A DNA stretch of 64,000 nucleotides, taken from contig SACZ01000003.1 of the NCBI GenBank assembly GCA_023369685.1, positions 146,817 through 210,816 on the forward strand, read 5' to 3'. Positions within the stretch are counted from its first letter, which is position 1; each line of letters opens with the position of its first letter. The DNA is from Prolixibacteraceae bacterium JC049 (GTDB taxonomy: Bacteria > Bacteroidota > Bacteroidia > Bacteroidales > Prolixibacteraceae). A program made the translations under genes and the position numbers. Under the pieces are notes generated by a model. It was not told the DNA's origin. It saw only the letters and a list, made by a program, of their open reading frames with translations, and ran no database searches. This document shows positions 43,604-53,034 of the stretch, piece by piece.

Positions 43604-46096
43604 ATGCCATATACATATCCATATAGCTTCGAAACAAAGATTGGGTTTGATAAGATAAAAGAGCAATTACAGGCCAATTGTATTAGTAATTTAGGCCGGG
43701 AATGTGTGTCTGAAATAACTTTCAAAACCAATCCTAAAGTTATACGTCGCTTAACAGGTGAAACGGCTGAATTTGTTGTTATACTCAATGAATTCGATGA
43801 TTTTCCTGTGAGTTTTTATTTCGATGTGCGCGAAGCATTGGAAAAAGCTCGGGTAGATGGTACTTTTTTAGAAGTGCACGAAATGTTCGACTTGAAAAGA
43901 TCGCTGGAGACAATTCGTGGCATAGTTAATTTCTTCAAAAATAAAGAGGAAGAGCAGTTCCCATATCTTCGAAAGCTATCATCTGGAATGATGGTATTTC
44001 CTTACTTAATTCAACGAATTGATGCTATTGTTACTAAGTTGGGATCGGTGAAAGATACAGCTTCGCCTGCGTTGACTCAAATTCGAAGAGAAATGCTAGC
44101 GCAGCAATCTGCTGTTTCGCGCAGAATGCAGTCTATTCTGAAGAATGCCATAAAATCGGGATTAGTAGAACAAGACACTTCAGTGGCTATTCGCGATGGT
44201 CGTCCTGTAATTCCAATTGTTGCTGGAAATAAGCGGAAGATAAAAGGTATCATCCACGATGAGTCGGCAACTGGGAAAACAGCATATATTGAGCCTACTG
44301 AGATTGTTGAGCTAAACAACCAGATTCGAGAGTTGGAACATGCCGAAAAACGAGAAATTGTCCGAATATTAATTGAGTTTACGGCCGGTCTTCGTCCTTA
44401 TATCGATGATCTTATTCAATCTTATCGATTATTGGGGTATTTCGATTTTGTGCGATCTAAATCAATATTAGCACGCGATTTAGATGCCATCAATCCGGCC
44501 ATTAGTAATGAACCAATGATGGAGTGGCAGGATGCACGTCATCCATTGTTGATGCAAACACTTCGGAAAGAGAAAAAGCAGGTTGTTCCATTAAGTTTAC
44601 GACTGGAGAAAGAGAAACGCATCTTATTGATTTCTGGTCCCAATGCTGGTGGTAAATCGGTTTGTTTAAAAACGGTCGGATTGTTGCAATATATGTTCCA
44701 ATGCGGATTGTTGGTGCCTGTTGGAGAAACATCGAAAATGGGCGTTTTCGAAGGTGTTTACATCGATATAGGTGATGAGCAGTCGTTGGAAAACGATTTG
44801 AGTACCTATAGTTCTCACCTGATGAACATGAAGTTCTTTGTGAAGAACTGTAACGATAAGACATTGGTGCTTATCGATGAGTTTGGAACAGGAACAGAAC
44901 CGATGTTGGGTGGAGCCATTGCTGAGTCTATTTTAAATCGATTGAATGAGTTAAAAACGTTTGGTGTTATTACCACTCACTATACCAATCTAAAGCACTT
45001 TGCTTCTTCTTCAGAAGGAATTATTAACGGTGCAATGCTTTACGATTCTCATAAAATGGAGCCTTTGTTCCGTTTGCAAATTGGAAAACCAGGAAGTTCG
45101 TTTGCTTTTGAAATTGCCCGAAAAATTGGCTTGCCTGAAGATTTGCTACAGGAAGCTTCAGATAAGATAGGGCAAGATCATATCCATTTCGATAAGCATT
45201 TGAGAGATATTGTTCGCGATAAGCGCTATTGGGAATCCAAACGAAAGAAGATTCGTCAGAATGAGAAGCGTTTGGAAGAGATGATGGCCAACTATCAGAA
45301 AGAGTTGGACGAAACTGCTTCATTACGTAAAGATGTTTTGCGCAAGGCCAAAGAAGAGGCTGAACGCTTAATGGGCGATGCCAATAAGCAAATTGAGAAT
45401 ACAATTCGTCAGATTAAAGAGGCCAAAGCCGAAAAAGAGCGCACAAGAGCTGCTCGTCAAAAGTTGGAAGACTATAAGCGCGAACAGGAAAATCGCGATT
45501 TAGACGAAGAGCGTAAGATTGCCCGTAAGATTGAAAAGATAAAAGCGAGAGGGAAGAAGGGCGTTAAGAAGCAAGAACCGAAGCCGGAGGTTAAGAAAAA
45601 AGATATTGTAGCTCGCAAAAAGAAAGAAGAATTCTTAGTGGGCGATAAAGTGAAGTTGGTTGGCCAAGGTACCGTTGGAGAAGTGGTTGAGGTAAATGCT
45701 AAGTCAGCAGTGGTGGCATTCGGACAGCTGTTCTCAACTGTTGAGCATAAGCGACTGATCTTGGTTAGTAACAATGAAGCCAAGAAGCTGGAGCGCAAGC
45801 ACAATAAGACAATGGGTAAGGTGAATGAAAGCTTGAATAATCGACGACTAAACTTCAAGGCTGAAATTGATATCCGAGGAAAACGTTTGGATGAAGCATT
45901 GCAGGTTGTGCAAGAGCACATGGACAATGCAATTATGTTGAATGTAAGTGAAGTTCGAATTCTTCATGGAACCGGAAATGGTATTTTACGTCAATCCATC
46001 AGAGAATACTTGCGTGTGGAGCCAATGGTTAAGAACATGCGCGATGAGCACGTTCAGTTTGGAGGAGCAGGTATCACCATTGTTACGCTAGAGTAA
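43604..46096 (+). CDS. mutS2: MutS2 (endonuclease/ribosome-rescue ATPase)
   Basis: An 830-residue MutS-family ATPase lacking the mismatch-recognition N-domain. Walker A GPNAGGKS around residue 345, Walker B VLIDEFGTGTEP, a coiled-coil lever rich in K/E (about residues 520-660), a KOW-like domain (FLVGDKVKLVGQGTVGEV) and a C-terminal Smr domain (IDIRGKRLDEAL...RILHGTGNGILRQSIREYLR). MutS2 suppresses recombination or splits collided ribosomes, depending on species. The last nine bases overlap the convergent symporter gene. Confidence 0.95.
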   Translation: MPYTYPYSFETKIGFDKIKEQLQANCISNLGRECVSEITFKTNPKVIRRLTGETAEFVVILNEFDDFPVSFYFDVREALEKARVDGTFLEVHEMFDLKRSLETIRGIVNFFKNKEEEQFPYLRKLSSGMMVFPYLIQRIDAIVTKLGSVKDTASPALTQIRREMLAQQSAVSRRMQSILKNAIKSGLVEQDTSVAIRDGRPVIPIVAGNKRKIKGIIHDESATGKTAYIEPTEIVELNNQIRELEHAEKREIVRILIEFTAGLRPYIDDLIQSYRLLGYFDFVRSKSILARDLDAINPAISNEPMMEWQDARHPLLMQTLRKEKKQVVPLSLRLEKEKRILLISGPNAGGKSVCLKTVGLLQYMFQCGLLVPVGETSKMGVFEGVYIDIGDEQSLENDLSTYSSHLMNMKFFVKNCNDKTLVLIDEFGTGTEPMLGGAIAESILNRLNELKTFGVITTHYTNLKHFASSSEGIINGAMLYDSHKMEPLFRLQIGKPGSSFAFEIARKIGLPEDLLQEASDKIGQDHIHFDKHLRDIVRDKRYWESKRKKIRQNEKRLEEMMANYQKELDETASLRKDVLRKAKEEAERLMGDANKQIENTIRQIKEAKAEKERTRAARQKLEDYKREQENRDLDEERKIARKIEKIKARGKKGVKKQEPKPEVKKKDIVARKKKEEFLVGDKVKLVGQGTVGEVVEVNAKSAVVAFGQLFSTVEHKRLILVSNNEAKKLERKHNKTMGKVNESLNNRRLNFKAEIDIRGKRLDEALQVVQEHMDNAIMLNVSEVRILHGTGNGILRQSIREYLRVEPMVKNMRDEHVQFGGAGITIVTLE

Positions 46097-47425
46097 TTTC
46101 TTTGGGAAGAATAAAATAATCGCATTTACTGCAAAAGCAGAAATTATAATCCAATTTCCCCAAAAGCTGTTTCCATATATCGAAATAAGTTTTCCTGTGA
46201 GTGCGACTAATCCTCCTGTTCCCATTGCCAGAATAGCATGACTTGAATTGATTTTCAGCCTTAGTAAACCTACCAGTGTGGGAATAATAAATGCACCAGA
46301 GAAAAAGGTTAATGCAATGAGTAATGCTTGAATAATTGAGGTGATTTTAAGCGCTATTATTAAGCTAATTGCTCCTATGATTACGACCATAATTCTGGAT
46401 AGCTTCAGAGAATTAAAGCGTTTTATCTTTACAGAAAGAGGATCGGTAATAATGATTGCAGCTGTAAGTAAAGTGGTGTCTGCCGATGACATTACTGCCG
46501 AAAGAATAGCGGCTATCATTAAACCTGAAGCCCAGTTAGGAAGTAAGTCGTTTACCAATGGAACGAGTATAGAGCCATGTGAGTGGTTGAAGTTAGGGTA
46601 AAACGAATTGGCTGCAATTCCTGGTAAAACAATCAAAAATGCCAATGGAAGAAGAATGGCTACTGTTAATATAACACTTCGTGTGGCTGTCTTTTCATCT
46701 TTCGAGCAAAATAGACGGGAATAGATGTCCGGACCAACCATGTAGGTAGTGGCATAGGTCATTACAAGCACAAAAAGATTCAACGGGTTGAAACCAGAGT
46801 TAAAAGGAAAAGCAAGATGGTTCTCTGGGATTTGCCATTCGGTCTTTTGCATTACAAAGAAGCAGGTTGTTGCTAATCCTCCAATGATTAATAGAATTTG
46901 TAGAAAATCAGTCTTCAGAATTGAAATCTGACCACCTATTAATGTGTAGAAGATAAAAAGTACTGCTGATATAACTACTCCTTCGGTATAAGGTAAACTG
47001 AAAAAGGCATTGGCAATTTTTGCTGAAGCTATAATTTGCGCTGCAACAATTCCTGTCCAGGCAATGGGAATAATAATTGAAGCAAAGTTCTTAGCTCTGT
47101 TTCCATAGAACTTTCCCAGTAGCTCGGGAAGTGTGAAGTTGCCCAGTCGTTTTACATATTTTGCCAAGGGAATTAGCGCTATAAGTCCCAACGAAGCCGT
47201 TATCAATAGCCATGAAGCCGCCCATCCTTGATTCGTGGTGAGGTTGATAGTCCCTAAAATTGCCGATCCACCCAAAATCGTGGCCAACAAACTTCCTGTT
47301 ACTTGGATTACCGATCCTTTTCTTCCTGCTACAAAGTAATCGGTAGTGTTTTTTACACGTAAAGAAGAGTAAATTCCTATTCCAATTAATAGAATTAGGT
47401 AGATTATAAGTATGGTGATTTGCAT
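46088..47425 (-). CDS. Sodium:solute symporter (SSS family)
   Basis: A 445-residue polytopic transporter with the SSS N-terminal signature (TDYFVAGRKGS) and about 12-13 hydrophobic helices; residues near SADTTLLTAAIIITD match the family's central conserved segment that helps form the sodium site. Substrate not identified; neighbours on the divergent side are a DUF1080 lipoprotein and a Tat-exported oxidoreductase, so a sugar or sugar acid is plausible (inference). The C-terminus overlaps mutS2 by nine bases tail to tail, without room for a terminator. Confidence 0.9.
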   Translation of the reverse strand: MQITILIIYLILLIGIGIYSSLRVKNTTDYFVAGRKGSVIQVTGSLLATILGGSAILGTINLTTNQGWAASWLLITASLGLIALIPLAKYVKRLGNFTLPELLGKFYGNRAKNFASIIIPIAWTGIVAAQIIASAKIANAFFSLPYTEGVVISAVLFIFYTLIGGQISILKTDFLQILLIIGGLATTCFFVMQKTEWQIPENHLAFPFNSGFNPLNLFVLVMTYATTYMVGPDIYSRLFCSKDEKTATRSVILTVAILLPLAFLIVLPGIAANSFYPNFNHSHGSILVPLVNDLLPNWASGLMIAAILSAVMSSADTTLLTAAIIITDPLSVKIKRFNSLKLSRIMVVIIGAISLIIALKITSIIQALLIALTFFSGAFIIPTLVGLLRLKINSSHAILAMGTGGLVALTGKLISIYGNSFWGNWIIISAFAVNAIILFFPKKLL

Positions 47426-47544
47426 GAATTATCGTTCTTTTTTAAGCAAAATAGATTGCTCTATTAAATTGAATTACAAACATAACAACCAATTTAGAAT
47501 TAATATTGATTTTATATATAGAATATAAAACGTTCGGGAAGCAA

Positions 47545-47574
47545 TTGTTTTTAATAATTTCTTTTCTAAATTTG
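47545..47574 (+). promoter_or_regulatory. Promoter of the DUF1080/oxidoreductase pair
   Basis: TTG (47545-47547), 19-base spacer, perfect TAAATTTG (47567-47574), giving a leader of about 60 bases. It is divergent from the symporter gene, with which it shares a 214-base intergenic region. Confidence 0.65.
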
Positions 47575-47639
47575 CCGTTATCGCACACGGAGAATTGAGA
47601 AGTTAAACTTAAATAGCAAGTAACCAAAATCTTATTTAA

Positions 47640-49013
47640 ATGAGAACAACGATTTTAAATTTGGCCATTGTCGCTTTTATTATGCTGACAAGTTGTGCTA
47701 ATAAAGCAACAAACGATGGCTGGGTAGATCTTTTTAATGGTAAAGACCTAACTGGTTGGAAGCAGTTAAACGGAACTGCAAAGTATGAAGTGATTGATGG
47801 AGCTATTGTTGGAACATCGAAGTTAGGTACTCCAAATAGTTTCCTTACAACAGAAAAATTGTATTCTGATTTCGTTTTAGAATTGGAAGTTTGGGTAGAC
47901 GATGCAGTAAACTCAGGTATTCAATTCCGAAGCAATAGTCTTCCTGAATATAAAAAAGGACGTGTTCACGGATATCAGTGTGAGCTAGATCCTTCATATG
48001 ACAGAGCATGGACAGCAGGTATTTATGACGAAGCTCGTCGTGGATGGTTGTACCCAGGTTCTATGAGTCCTAAAGCAAAACCAGCTTTTAACCACATGGA
48101 CTGGAATAAAATCAAAATCGAGTGTATTGGTAATACATTGCGTACTTGGTTGAATGGAATTCCTGTTTCATATTTGATTGACGATAAGACAGACAAAGGT
48201 TTTATTGGTCTTCAGGTACACGGTATTGGACGCAAAGAGCAAGAAGGAAAACAGATTAAGTGGAGAAATATCCGCATTAAAACTGAAAATATTACTCCTA
48301 GCCCTGTTGAAGAAGGTGTTTTTGTTCGCAACTTGTTAACAAACAACTTATCTGAAACTGAGAAGCAGCAAGGATGGAAAATGTTGTTCGATGGTAGCGA
48401 CTTGAGCCAGTGGAGAGGTGCTGGTAAAAAAGAATTACCTAAAAAAGGATGGAAAACAGAAAACGGAGAGTTGGTTGTTTTAGCATCTGATGGTGGTGAG
48501 TCTACTAACGGTGGTGATATCGTAACTCGTGACGAGTTCGGAGCATTCGAATTCCAGTGTGAATTCTTCTATACTCCAGGAGCTAACAGTGGTGTTAAAT
48601 ATTTCGTTACTGAAGCTTACAAAGTAAAGAATGCTTCATCAATTGGTTTGGAATTCCAGGTATTGGATAACGACAAACACCCAGATGCAAAGAAAGGTGC
48701 AGTTGGTAACCGCACAATTGGTTCATTGTACGACCTAATTCCTGCTCGTCAGCACGGAAGTGTTAAGGCTCGTCCAAACAAATGGAACCACTGTCGTGTA
48801 GTTGTTCGTCCAGATAATACAGTTCAGCACTGGTTGAACGGATATAAAGTGGTTGAGTACGTTCGTGGTTCAGCTATTTACGACGCATTGGTTGCTCGTA
48901 GTAAGTATGCAAATTGGGAAAACTTTGGTATGGCTAAAACTGGTCACATCTTATTGCAAGACCATGGTGATGAAGTACATTACCGTAGCATCAAAGTAAA
49001 GAAATTGAAGTAA
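47640..49013 (+). CDS. Lipoprotein with two DUF1080 (3-keto-disaccharide hydrolase) domains
   Basis: A 457-residue exported lipoprotein (lipobox MLTSCANK, Cys near residue 20) with two concanavalin-like beta-sandwich DUF1080 domains in tandem, about residues 28-215 (starts WVDLFNGKDLTGWKQL) and 240-457 (starts GWKMLFDGSDLSQWRG). Each opens with the family's LFDG/NG-x-L-x-x-W and closes with an I(R/K)IK strand. Single-domain family members are about 220-260 residues, so this is a duplication fusion. DUF1080 proteins are reported to act on 3-keto-glycosides formed by Gfo/Idh/MocA oxidoreductases; the next gene encodes such an enzyme, 22 bases away. Confidence 0.9.
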   Translation: MRTTILNLAIVAFIMLTSCANKATNDGWVDLFNGKDLTGWKQLNGTAKYEVIDGAIVGTSKLGTPNSFLTTEKLYSDFVLELEVWVDDAVNSGIQFRSNSLPEYKKGRVHGYQCELDPSYDRAWTAGIYDEARRGWLYPGSMSPKAKPAFNHMDWNKIKIECIGNTLRTWLNGIPVSYLIDDKTDKGFIGLQVHGIGRKEQEGKQIKWRNIRIKTENITPSPVEEGVFVRNLLTNNLSETEKQQGWKMLFDGSDLSQWRGAGKKELPKKGWKTENGELVVLASDGGESTNGGDIVTRDEFGAFEFQCEFFYTPGANSGVKYFVTEAYKVKNASSIGLEFQVLDNDKHPDAKKGAVGNRTIGSLYDLIPARQHGSVKARPNKWNHCRVVVRPDNTVQHWLNGYKVVEYVRGSAIYDALVARSKYANWENFGMAKTGHILLQDHGDEVHYRSIKVKKLK

Positions 49014-49035
49014 TTGCATCGCAAAGAACCGAATC

Positions 49036-50379
49036 ATGACCACAACTAGAAGAAATTTTATTAAAAGTATGGCAGCAACTACTGCAGGTGTTGCTGTTGG
49101 AGGGGTAGCAAAAGGTATGTCGCCTAAAAGCTACAAGAAAGTAATTGGAGCAAATGATAAAATGCAACTAGCTATTGCTGGTTTAGGACGTCGTTATGGC
49201 GCATTTATCGATCCAATTAAGAGAAAAGAGAGCAATGTTGAGTTGCGTTACTTATGTGACGTAATGGATTCATCGTTGGAAAAAGCAGGTGAGCGTTGTA
49301 AGAAAAGCTTGGGATATAAGTCGAAGCTAGAGAAAGATGTTCGCAAAGTTTTAGAAGACAAAGATGTTGATGCAATCTTTATTGCTACTCCAGACCACTG
49401 GCATGCGCCAGGTACAGTTATGGCTTGTCAGGCAGGAAAACATGTTTATGTTGAAAAGCCATGTAGCCACAACATGTTCGAAAATGAGATTTTGGTTGCA
49501 GCACAGCAGAAATACAACAAGGTAATCCAAATGGGTAACCAGCAGCGTTCTTCTGCTCAGTCGCAAGATATCATCAAGCAAATTAGAAATGGTGTAATTG
49601 GAGATGCGTACAAGGGATTGGCTTTCTACTCAAATAGTCGTCCGGTATGTCCTAATCCAAAGAAGGCAGCAGTGCCTACTGGGTTAGACTGGGATCTTTT
49701 CCAGGGACCATCGCCACGCAAAGAATACATGCACGATACTTGGAATTACAACTGGCACTGGTACGGTTGGGATTTCGGTACTGCTGAGCTTGGTAACAAT
49801 GCAACACACGAGTTAGACGTAGCACGTTGGGCATTGGGCTTAACTTACCCATCGAAAGTTTATGTTGAGGCTGCTAAGCGCAACTTCAAAGAAGATGGTT
49901 GGGAAATGTACGATACAATGGAAGCTACATTCGAATTCGATAATGGTAAAGCTATTGTATGGGACGGAAAGAGCCGTAATGCATTTAAAACGTATGGTGC
50001 AGGACGTGGTACTATTATTTTCGGAACTGAAGGTACTGTTTGGATGGATCGTGGTCGTTACGAATTGTACGATAGAACAGGTAAGAAGATTAAAGATAGC
50101 AAGTCAGCTTCACAGGAAGCAGGTACTGCCCTTGGTGGTGGTGGTGACTTAACTACTCGTCATGCTCAGAATTTCTTCAACGCTGTTCGCGGTAAAGAAG
50201 AGCTAACTTCGCCAATTTCAGAAGGTACTATTAGTCAGTCAATGGTACATTATGGTAACATTGCATACAGAATTGGTAAAGGTTTTGAGGTAGATTCAAA
50301 AACTGGTCGTATCTTTGACCGCGAAGCGATGGAGCTTTGGGGAAGAACTTACGAACCCGGTTGGGAACCAAAAATATAA
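49036..50379 (+). CDS. Tat-exported Gfo/Idh/MocA oxidoreductase
   Basis: A 447-residue NAD(P)-dependent sugar oxidoreductase. It begins with a twin-arginine signal (TTRRNFIKSMAAT), so the folded cofactor-bound enzyme is exported. A Rossmann GLGRRYG segment near residue 50, the DHWHAPG and EKPCSHN motifs of the family (Lys of EKP acts in catalysis), and a long C-terminal alpha/beta domain follow. Co-transcribed with the DUF1080 lipoprotein and ended by a strong terminator. Likely C3 oxidation of a glycoside in the periplasm (inference from family and partner). Confidence 0.92.
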   Translation: MTTTRRNFIKSMAATTAGVAVGGVAKGMSPKSYKKVIGANDKMQLAIAGLGRRYGAFIDPIKRKESNVELRYLCDVMDSSLEKAGERCKKSLGYKSKLEKDVRKVLEDKDVDAIFIATPDHWHAPGTVMACQAGKHVYVEKPCSHNMFENEILVAAQQKYNKVIQMGNQQRSSAQSQDIIKQIRNGVIGDAYKGLAFYSNSRPVCPNPKKAAVPTGLDWDLFQGPSPRKEYMHDTWNYNWHWYGWDFGTAELGNNATHELDVARWALGLTYPSKVYVEAAKRNFKEDGWEMYDTMEATFEFDNGKAIVWDGKSRNAFKTYGAGRGTIIFGTEGTVWMDRGRYELYDRTGKKIKDSKSASQEAGTALGGGGDLTTRHAQNFFNAVRGKEELTSPISEGTISQSMVHYGNIAYRIGKGFEVDSKTGRIFDREAMELWGRTYEPGWEPKI

Positions 50380-50417
50380 GTCTGTAAGGACTGATTTAGT
50401 TGTTTTATTGATTGTTT

Positions 50418-50453
50418 GCCCCTTTGGTTATGGTTCCAGAGGGGCTTTTTTTT
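50418..50453 (+). terminator. Terminator of the DUF1080/oxidoreductase operon
   Basis: GCCCCTTTGG pairs with CCAGAGGGGC with one mismatch, then eight T. Confidence 0.88.
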
Positions 50454-50653
50454 AGAATTTACCGCTATTTCTTTTTTCTTAAACTTCTATCTGAGCATCT
50501 CCTTTTGTATATTTATAGTGCTTACGTAGAGCACCATTGTCAAATATTCAGATGATTACTGGTTGTATTTTTTCAACATTTATTCCTGAATATCTATAGA
50601 AAACGACAATCGATTGAAATCATAAGAGATTAAAATAGAATACTAAATAGACT

Positions 50654-51697
50654 ATGAATAAAATTAAAGTTGGAATTGCTTCGTATGGCATGTCGGGGAA
50701 AGTGTTTCATGGACCTTCGTTAAAAGTTCTGGATGAATACGAAGTGGTAGGTGTTTTCGAGCGCACCAAGAATATTTCAGAAGAACTATTTCCGGAAGCA
50801 AAGATCTGTCGAACGTTTGAAGAGTTGATCGAACTGGAAGGTATTGAGCTTATTGTCGTAAATACGCCAGATCACCTGCATTACGAAATGACATTGAAAG
50901 CATTGAATGCCGGAAAGCACGTGGTGGTTGAAAAGCCATTTACTCGAACAGAAGAAGAAGCGGTAGAGTTGATTCAGTTGGCGAAAGAGAAGAATCTGGT
51001 GCTTTCAGTTTATCAAAATCGCAGATACGATGGAAATTATCGTACCATAAAATCGATTTTAGATCAGCAGCTTTTGGGAAGAATGGTGGAATGTGAAATT
51101 CATTACGACAGATATCGCACATTCATCAATGAAGGAAGCTGGAAAGAAGAAGGAGATGAGCGTGTAGGGGTGCTTTTTAATTTGGGATCGCATTTAGTCG
51201 ATCAGGTGCTGCAATTGTTTGGCAAACCTAAGAGTATTACTGCAAAATTGGCTAAGATACGCGATAATTCAAGAGTGAATGACTACATGAATTTGCGATT
51301 GGATTATGAGAATATGCAACTGATACTTAAGTCGTCTTATTTAGTGCGAATTCCTGGTCCGATGTATACGATGCATGGCGTAAAAGGAAGTTTCATAAAG
51401 TATGGAATAGACCCACAGGAACAGCAACTAATTGATGGAGCTTTACCTGTTGGTGATAACTGGGGAAAAGAACCAGAAGAGTATTGGGGCGAGCTGGTTA
51501 CAGAAATAAACGGCCTGGATTATCATGGGAAATTAGAGACAAAATCGGGTGATTATACCGACTATTATCGAGAGTTGGCGCTTTGTCTACGCGGAGAAAG
51601 AGAAAATCCGGTTCCGGCAGAGCAAGCTCTGGAAACCATTAAAATACTGAATGCTGCAGTTGAAAGTTATCTGAAAAGAAAAACGGTTGATTTGTAG
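50654..51697 (+). CDS. Cytoplasmic Gfo/Idh/MocA-family oxidoreductase
   Basis: A 347-residue enzyme with no signal. The dinucleotide-binding N-terminus (VGIASYGMSGKVFHGPSL) and the catalytic EKPFTRT motif at residue 97 are clear; C-terminal domain is normal. The GMSGKVFHGP start is like that of YdgJ/scyllo-inositol-type dehydrogenases. It stands alone between a leader of 270 bases and a strong terminator, separate from the Tat-exported paralogue. Substrate is unknown. Confidence 0.9.
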   Translation: MNKIKVGIASYGMSGKVFHGPSLKVLDEYEVVGVFERTKNISEELFPEAKICRTFEELIELEGIELIVVNTPDHLHYEMTLKALNAGKHVVVEKPFTRTEEEAVELIQLAKEKNLVLSVYQNRRYDGNYRTIKSILDQQLLGRMVECEIHYDRYRTFINEGSWKEEGDERVGVLFNLGSHLVDQVLQLFGKPKSITAKLAKIRDNSRVNDYMNLRLDYENMQLILKSSYLVRIPGPMYTMHGVKGSFIKYGIDPQEQQLIDGALPVGDNWGKEPEEYWGELVTEINGLDYHGKLETKSGDYTDYYRELALCLRGERENPVPAEQALETIKILNAAVESYLKRKTVDL

Positions 51698-51714
51698 CAA
51701 TAAGACATTGTAAT

Positions 51715-51765
51715 TATCCGGCAATCAAGATTGTGTTGAAGCAAATTGTTTGCCGGATAGTTTTT
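51715..51765 (+). terminator. Terminator of the cytoplasmic oxidoreductase
   Basis: TATCCGGCAA (51715-51724) pairs with TTGCCGGATA (51750-51759), followed by GTTTTT. Confidence 0.75.
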
Positions 51766-51792
51766 GAATGTCTAGAGAATAAGCAAGTAGTC

Positions 51793-52326
51793 CTAAAAAA
51801 GAGTAGGCTCGTAGATTATAAGACCTTTTTCCATGCTTAGTAACCATTTTTTAGCCTGAAGTCCGCTACTGTAACCAGTAAGGTTACCATCTTTTCCAAC
51901 CACCCGATGACAAGGAATAATAACTTCTAATGGATTCATTCCATTGGCACTGGCTATAGCGCGTATGGCCATCGGATTATTCATTTGATTGGCTTGCTCC
52001 TGATAACTAATAGTGGTTCCGTATGGGATGTTTTGAAGCATTTCCCAAACTGTTTGTTGAAAATGGGTCCCAACAATATCCTTGGCAATATCAAACTGCT
52101 GCCTCTTTCCTTCAAAATATTCGGCAAGTTGTTGTTTGATAGAGGTGATGTGCTCATTCTCTTCGTGAACTAATTCGCCGTGCTTTTGGATGAGGAGCTT
52201 ATTGTAATGATGATCGAAATCCTTACGTTGCTTAAACTGTGCAAGGGATAAACCTTTTTCGGTGGCACATAGCAACATTTCTCCAATGGGAGTCTCAGTA
52301 TGAGATTGATATATAGGTGTTTTCAT
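51793..52326 (-). CDS. ogt: Methylated-DNA--protein-cysteine methyltransferase
   Basis: A 177-residue suicide DNA-repair protein that takes the methyl group from O6-methylguanine. The acceptor motif PCHRV has Cys139, with the preceding ASANGMNPLEVIIP helix-loop carrying the arginine finger/Asn hinge typical of the family, and FQQTVWEMLQNIPYGTTISY before it. N-terminal domain is shorter than in Ada, as in Ogt. No Ada regulator is fused. A perfect minus-strand TAAATTTG (52363-52370) lies about 37 bases before the start. Confidence 0.93.
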   Translation of the reverse strand: MKTPIYQSHTETPIGEMLLCATEKGLSLAQFKQRKDFDHHYNKLLIQKHGELVHEENEHITSIKQQLAEYFEGKRQQFDIAKDIVGTHFQQTVWEMLQNIPYGTTISYQEQANQMNNPMAIRAIASANGMNPLEVIIPCHRVVGKDGNLTGYSSGLQAKKWLLSMEKGLIIYEPTLF

Positions 52327-52516
52327 TTATTTAGTGCAATTTCAAGTTTCGTACGTTCTATACAAATTTAATTGATTTTACAATTGTTTGCAGCTGTATG
52401 AATGAAAAAATGAGTAGGTGTGGTGATTAACTTGAAACTCGTATAGAAGCACATTTTTGTTTTTTTAACTTGGAAACCACTGCCGAAATAGCTTATTTGC
52501 TGCCTAAAAGAATACT

Positions 52517-52852
52517 ATGTCACGATTTATAATTGTAGCAAGCTTATTGATTATGTTAATGGCTTGTTCGTCGCAGAAAAAAATTGCAAAGACATTTAAC
52601 GGGCACATGGCACAGGAGCTATTGGAAAAATATGGTCAGCCCACCAATAAAATGTTTTTGAAAGATGGGGGCCAAATATGGATTTATTCGAAAACGCGTG
52701 AGGTGGGGAAAACCCGTATGGCTACCGATAGACATACCCCACAGGGAGTAGAAATACCAGGCTTTATGCGTAGTGAAACATATCGGTTTACCATATCAAA
52801 AGATGGCAAAATAATTGATACTAAATACGAAGAACAAACCATAAGAAAATAG
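52517..52852 (+). CDS. Small lipoprotein, hypothetical
   Basis: A 111-residue lipoprotein. Signal of about 16 residues ends in lipobox LLIMLMACSS; the mature part has a short helical start (MAQELLEKYGQPTNKMFLKDGGQIWIY) that resembles the SmpA/OmlA (BamE) fold by pattern, then beta strands. No assignment to BamE can be made with confidence. It is closed by a terminator just before tRNA-Leu. Confidence 0.7.
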   Translation: MSRFIIVASLLIMLMACSSQKKIAKTFNGHMAQELLEKYGQPTNKMFLKDGGQIWIYSKTREVGKTRMATDRHTPQGVEIPGFMRSETYRFTISKDGKIIDTKYEEQTIRK

Positions 52853-52861
52853 ATGCAAAAA

Positions 52862-52896
52862 AGATGCTGAATTTACTGGTGTAGCATCTATTTTTT
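52862..52896 (+). terminator. Terminator of the small lipoprotein
   Basis: AGATGCT (52862-52868) pairs with AGCATCT (52883-52889) and is followed by ATTTTTT. Confidence 0.75.
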
Positions 52897-52917
52897 CTTA
52901 GATTTGCAGCACACCGC

Positions 52918-53003
52918 GCCCAGGTGGTGGAATTGGTAGACACGCAAGGTTGAGGGCCTTGTGGCCGATTTAGGCCGTGCAAGTTCGAGTCTTGTTCTGG
53001 GCA
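52918..53003 (+). tRNA. tRNA-Leu(GAG)
   Basis: Class II tRNA: acceptor GCCCAGG/TCTGGGC (one G-T wobble), anticodon stem CAAGG/CCTTG around loop TTGAGGG (anticodon GAG), long variable arm (GGCCGATTTAGGCC), T arm GCAAG-TTCGAGT-CTTGT. CCA is not encoded. Confidence 0.93.
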
Positions 53004-53008
53004 CAACG

Positions 53009-53034
53009 AAGTCGCATTTTATGCGGCTTTTTTT
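53009..53034 (+). terminator. tRNA-Leu terminator
   Basis: AAGTCGCAT pairs with ATGCGGCTT (one G-T wobble) around TTT, then a T-run. Confidence 0.88.
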
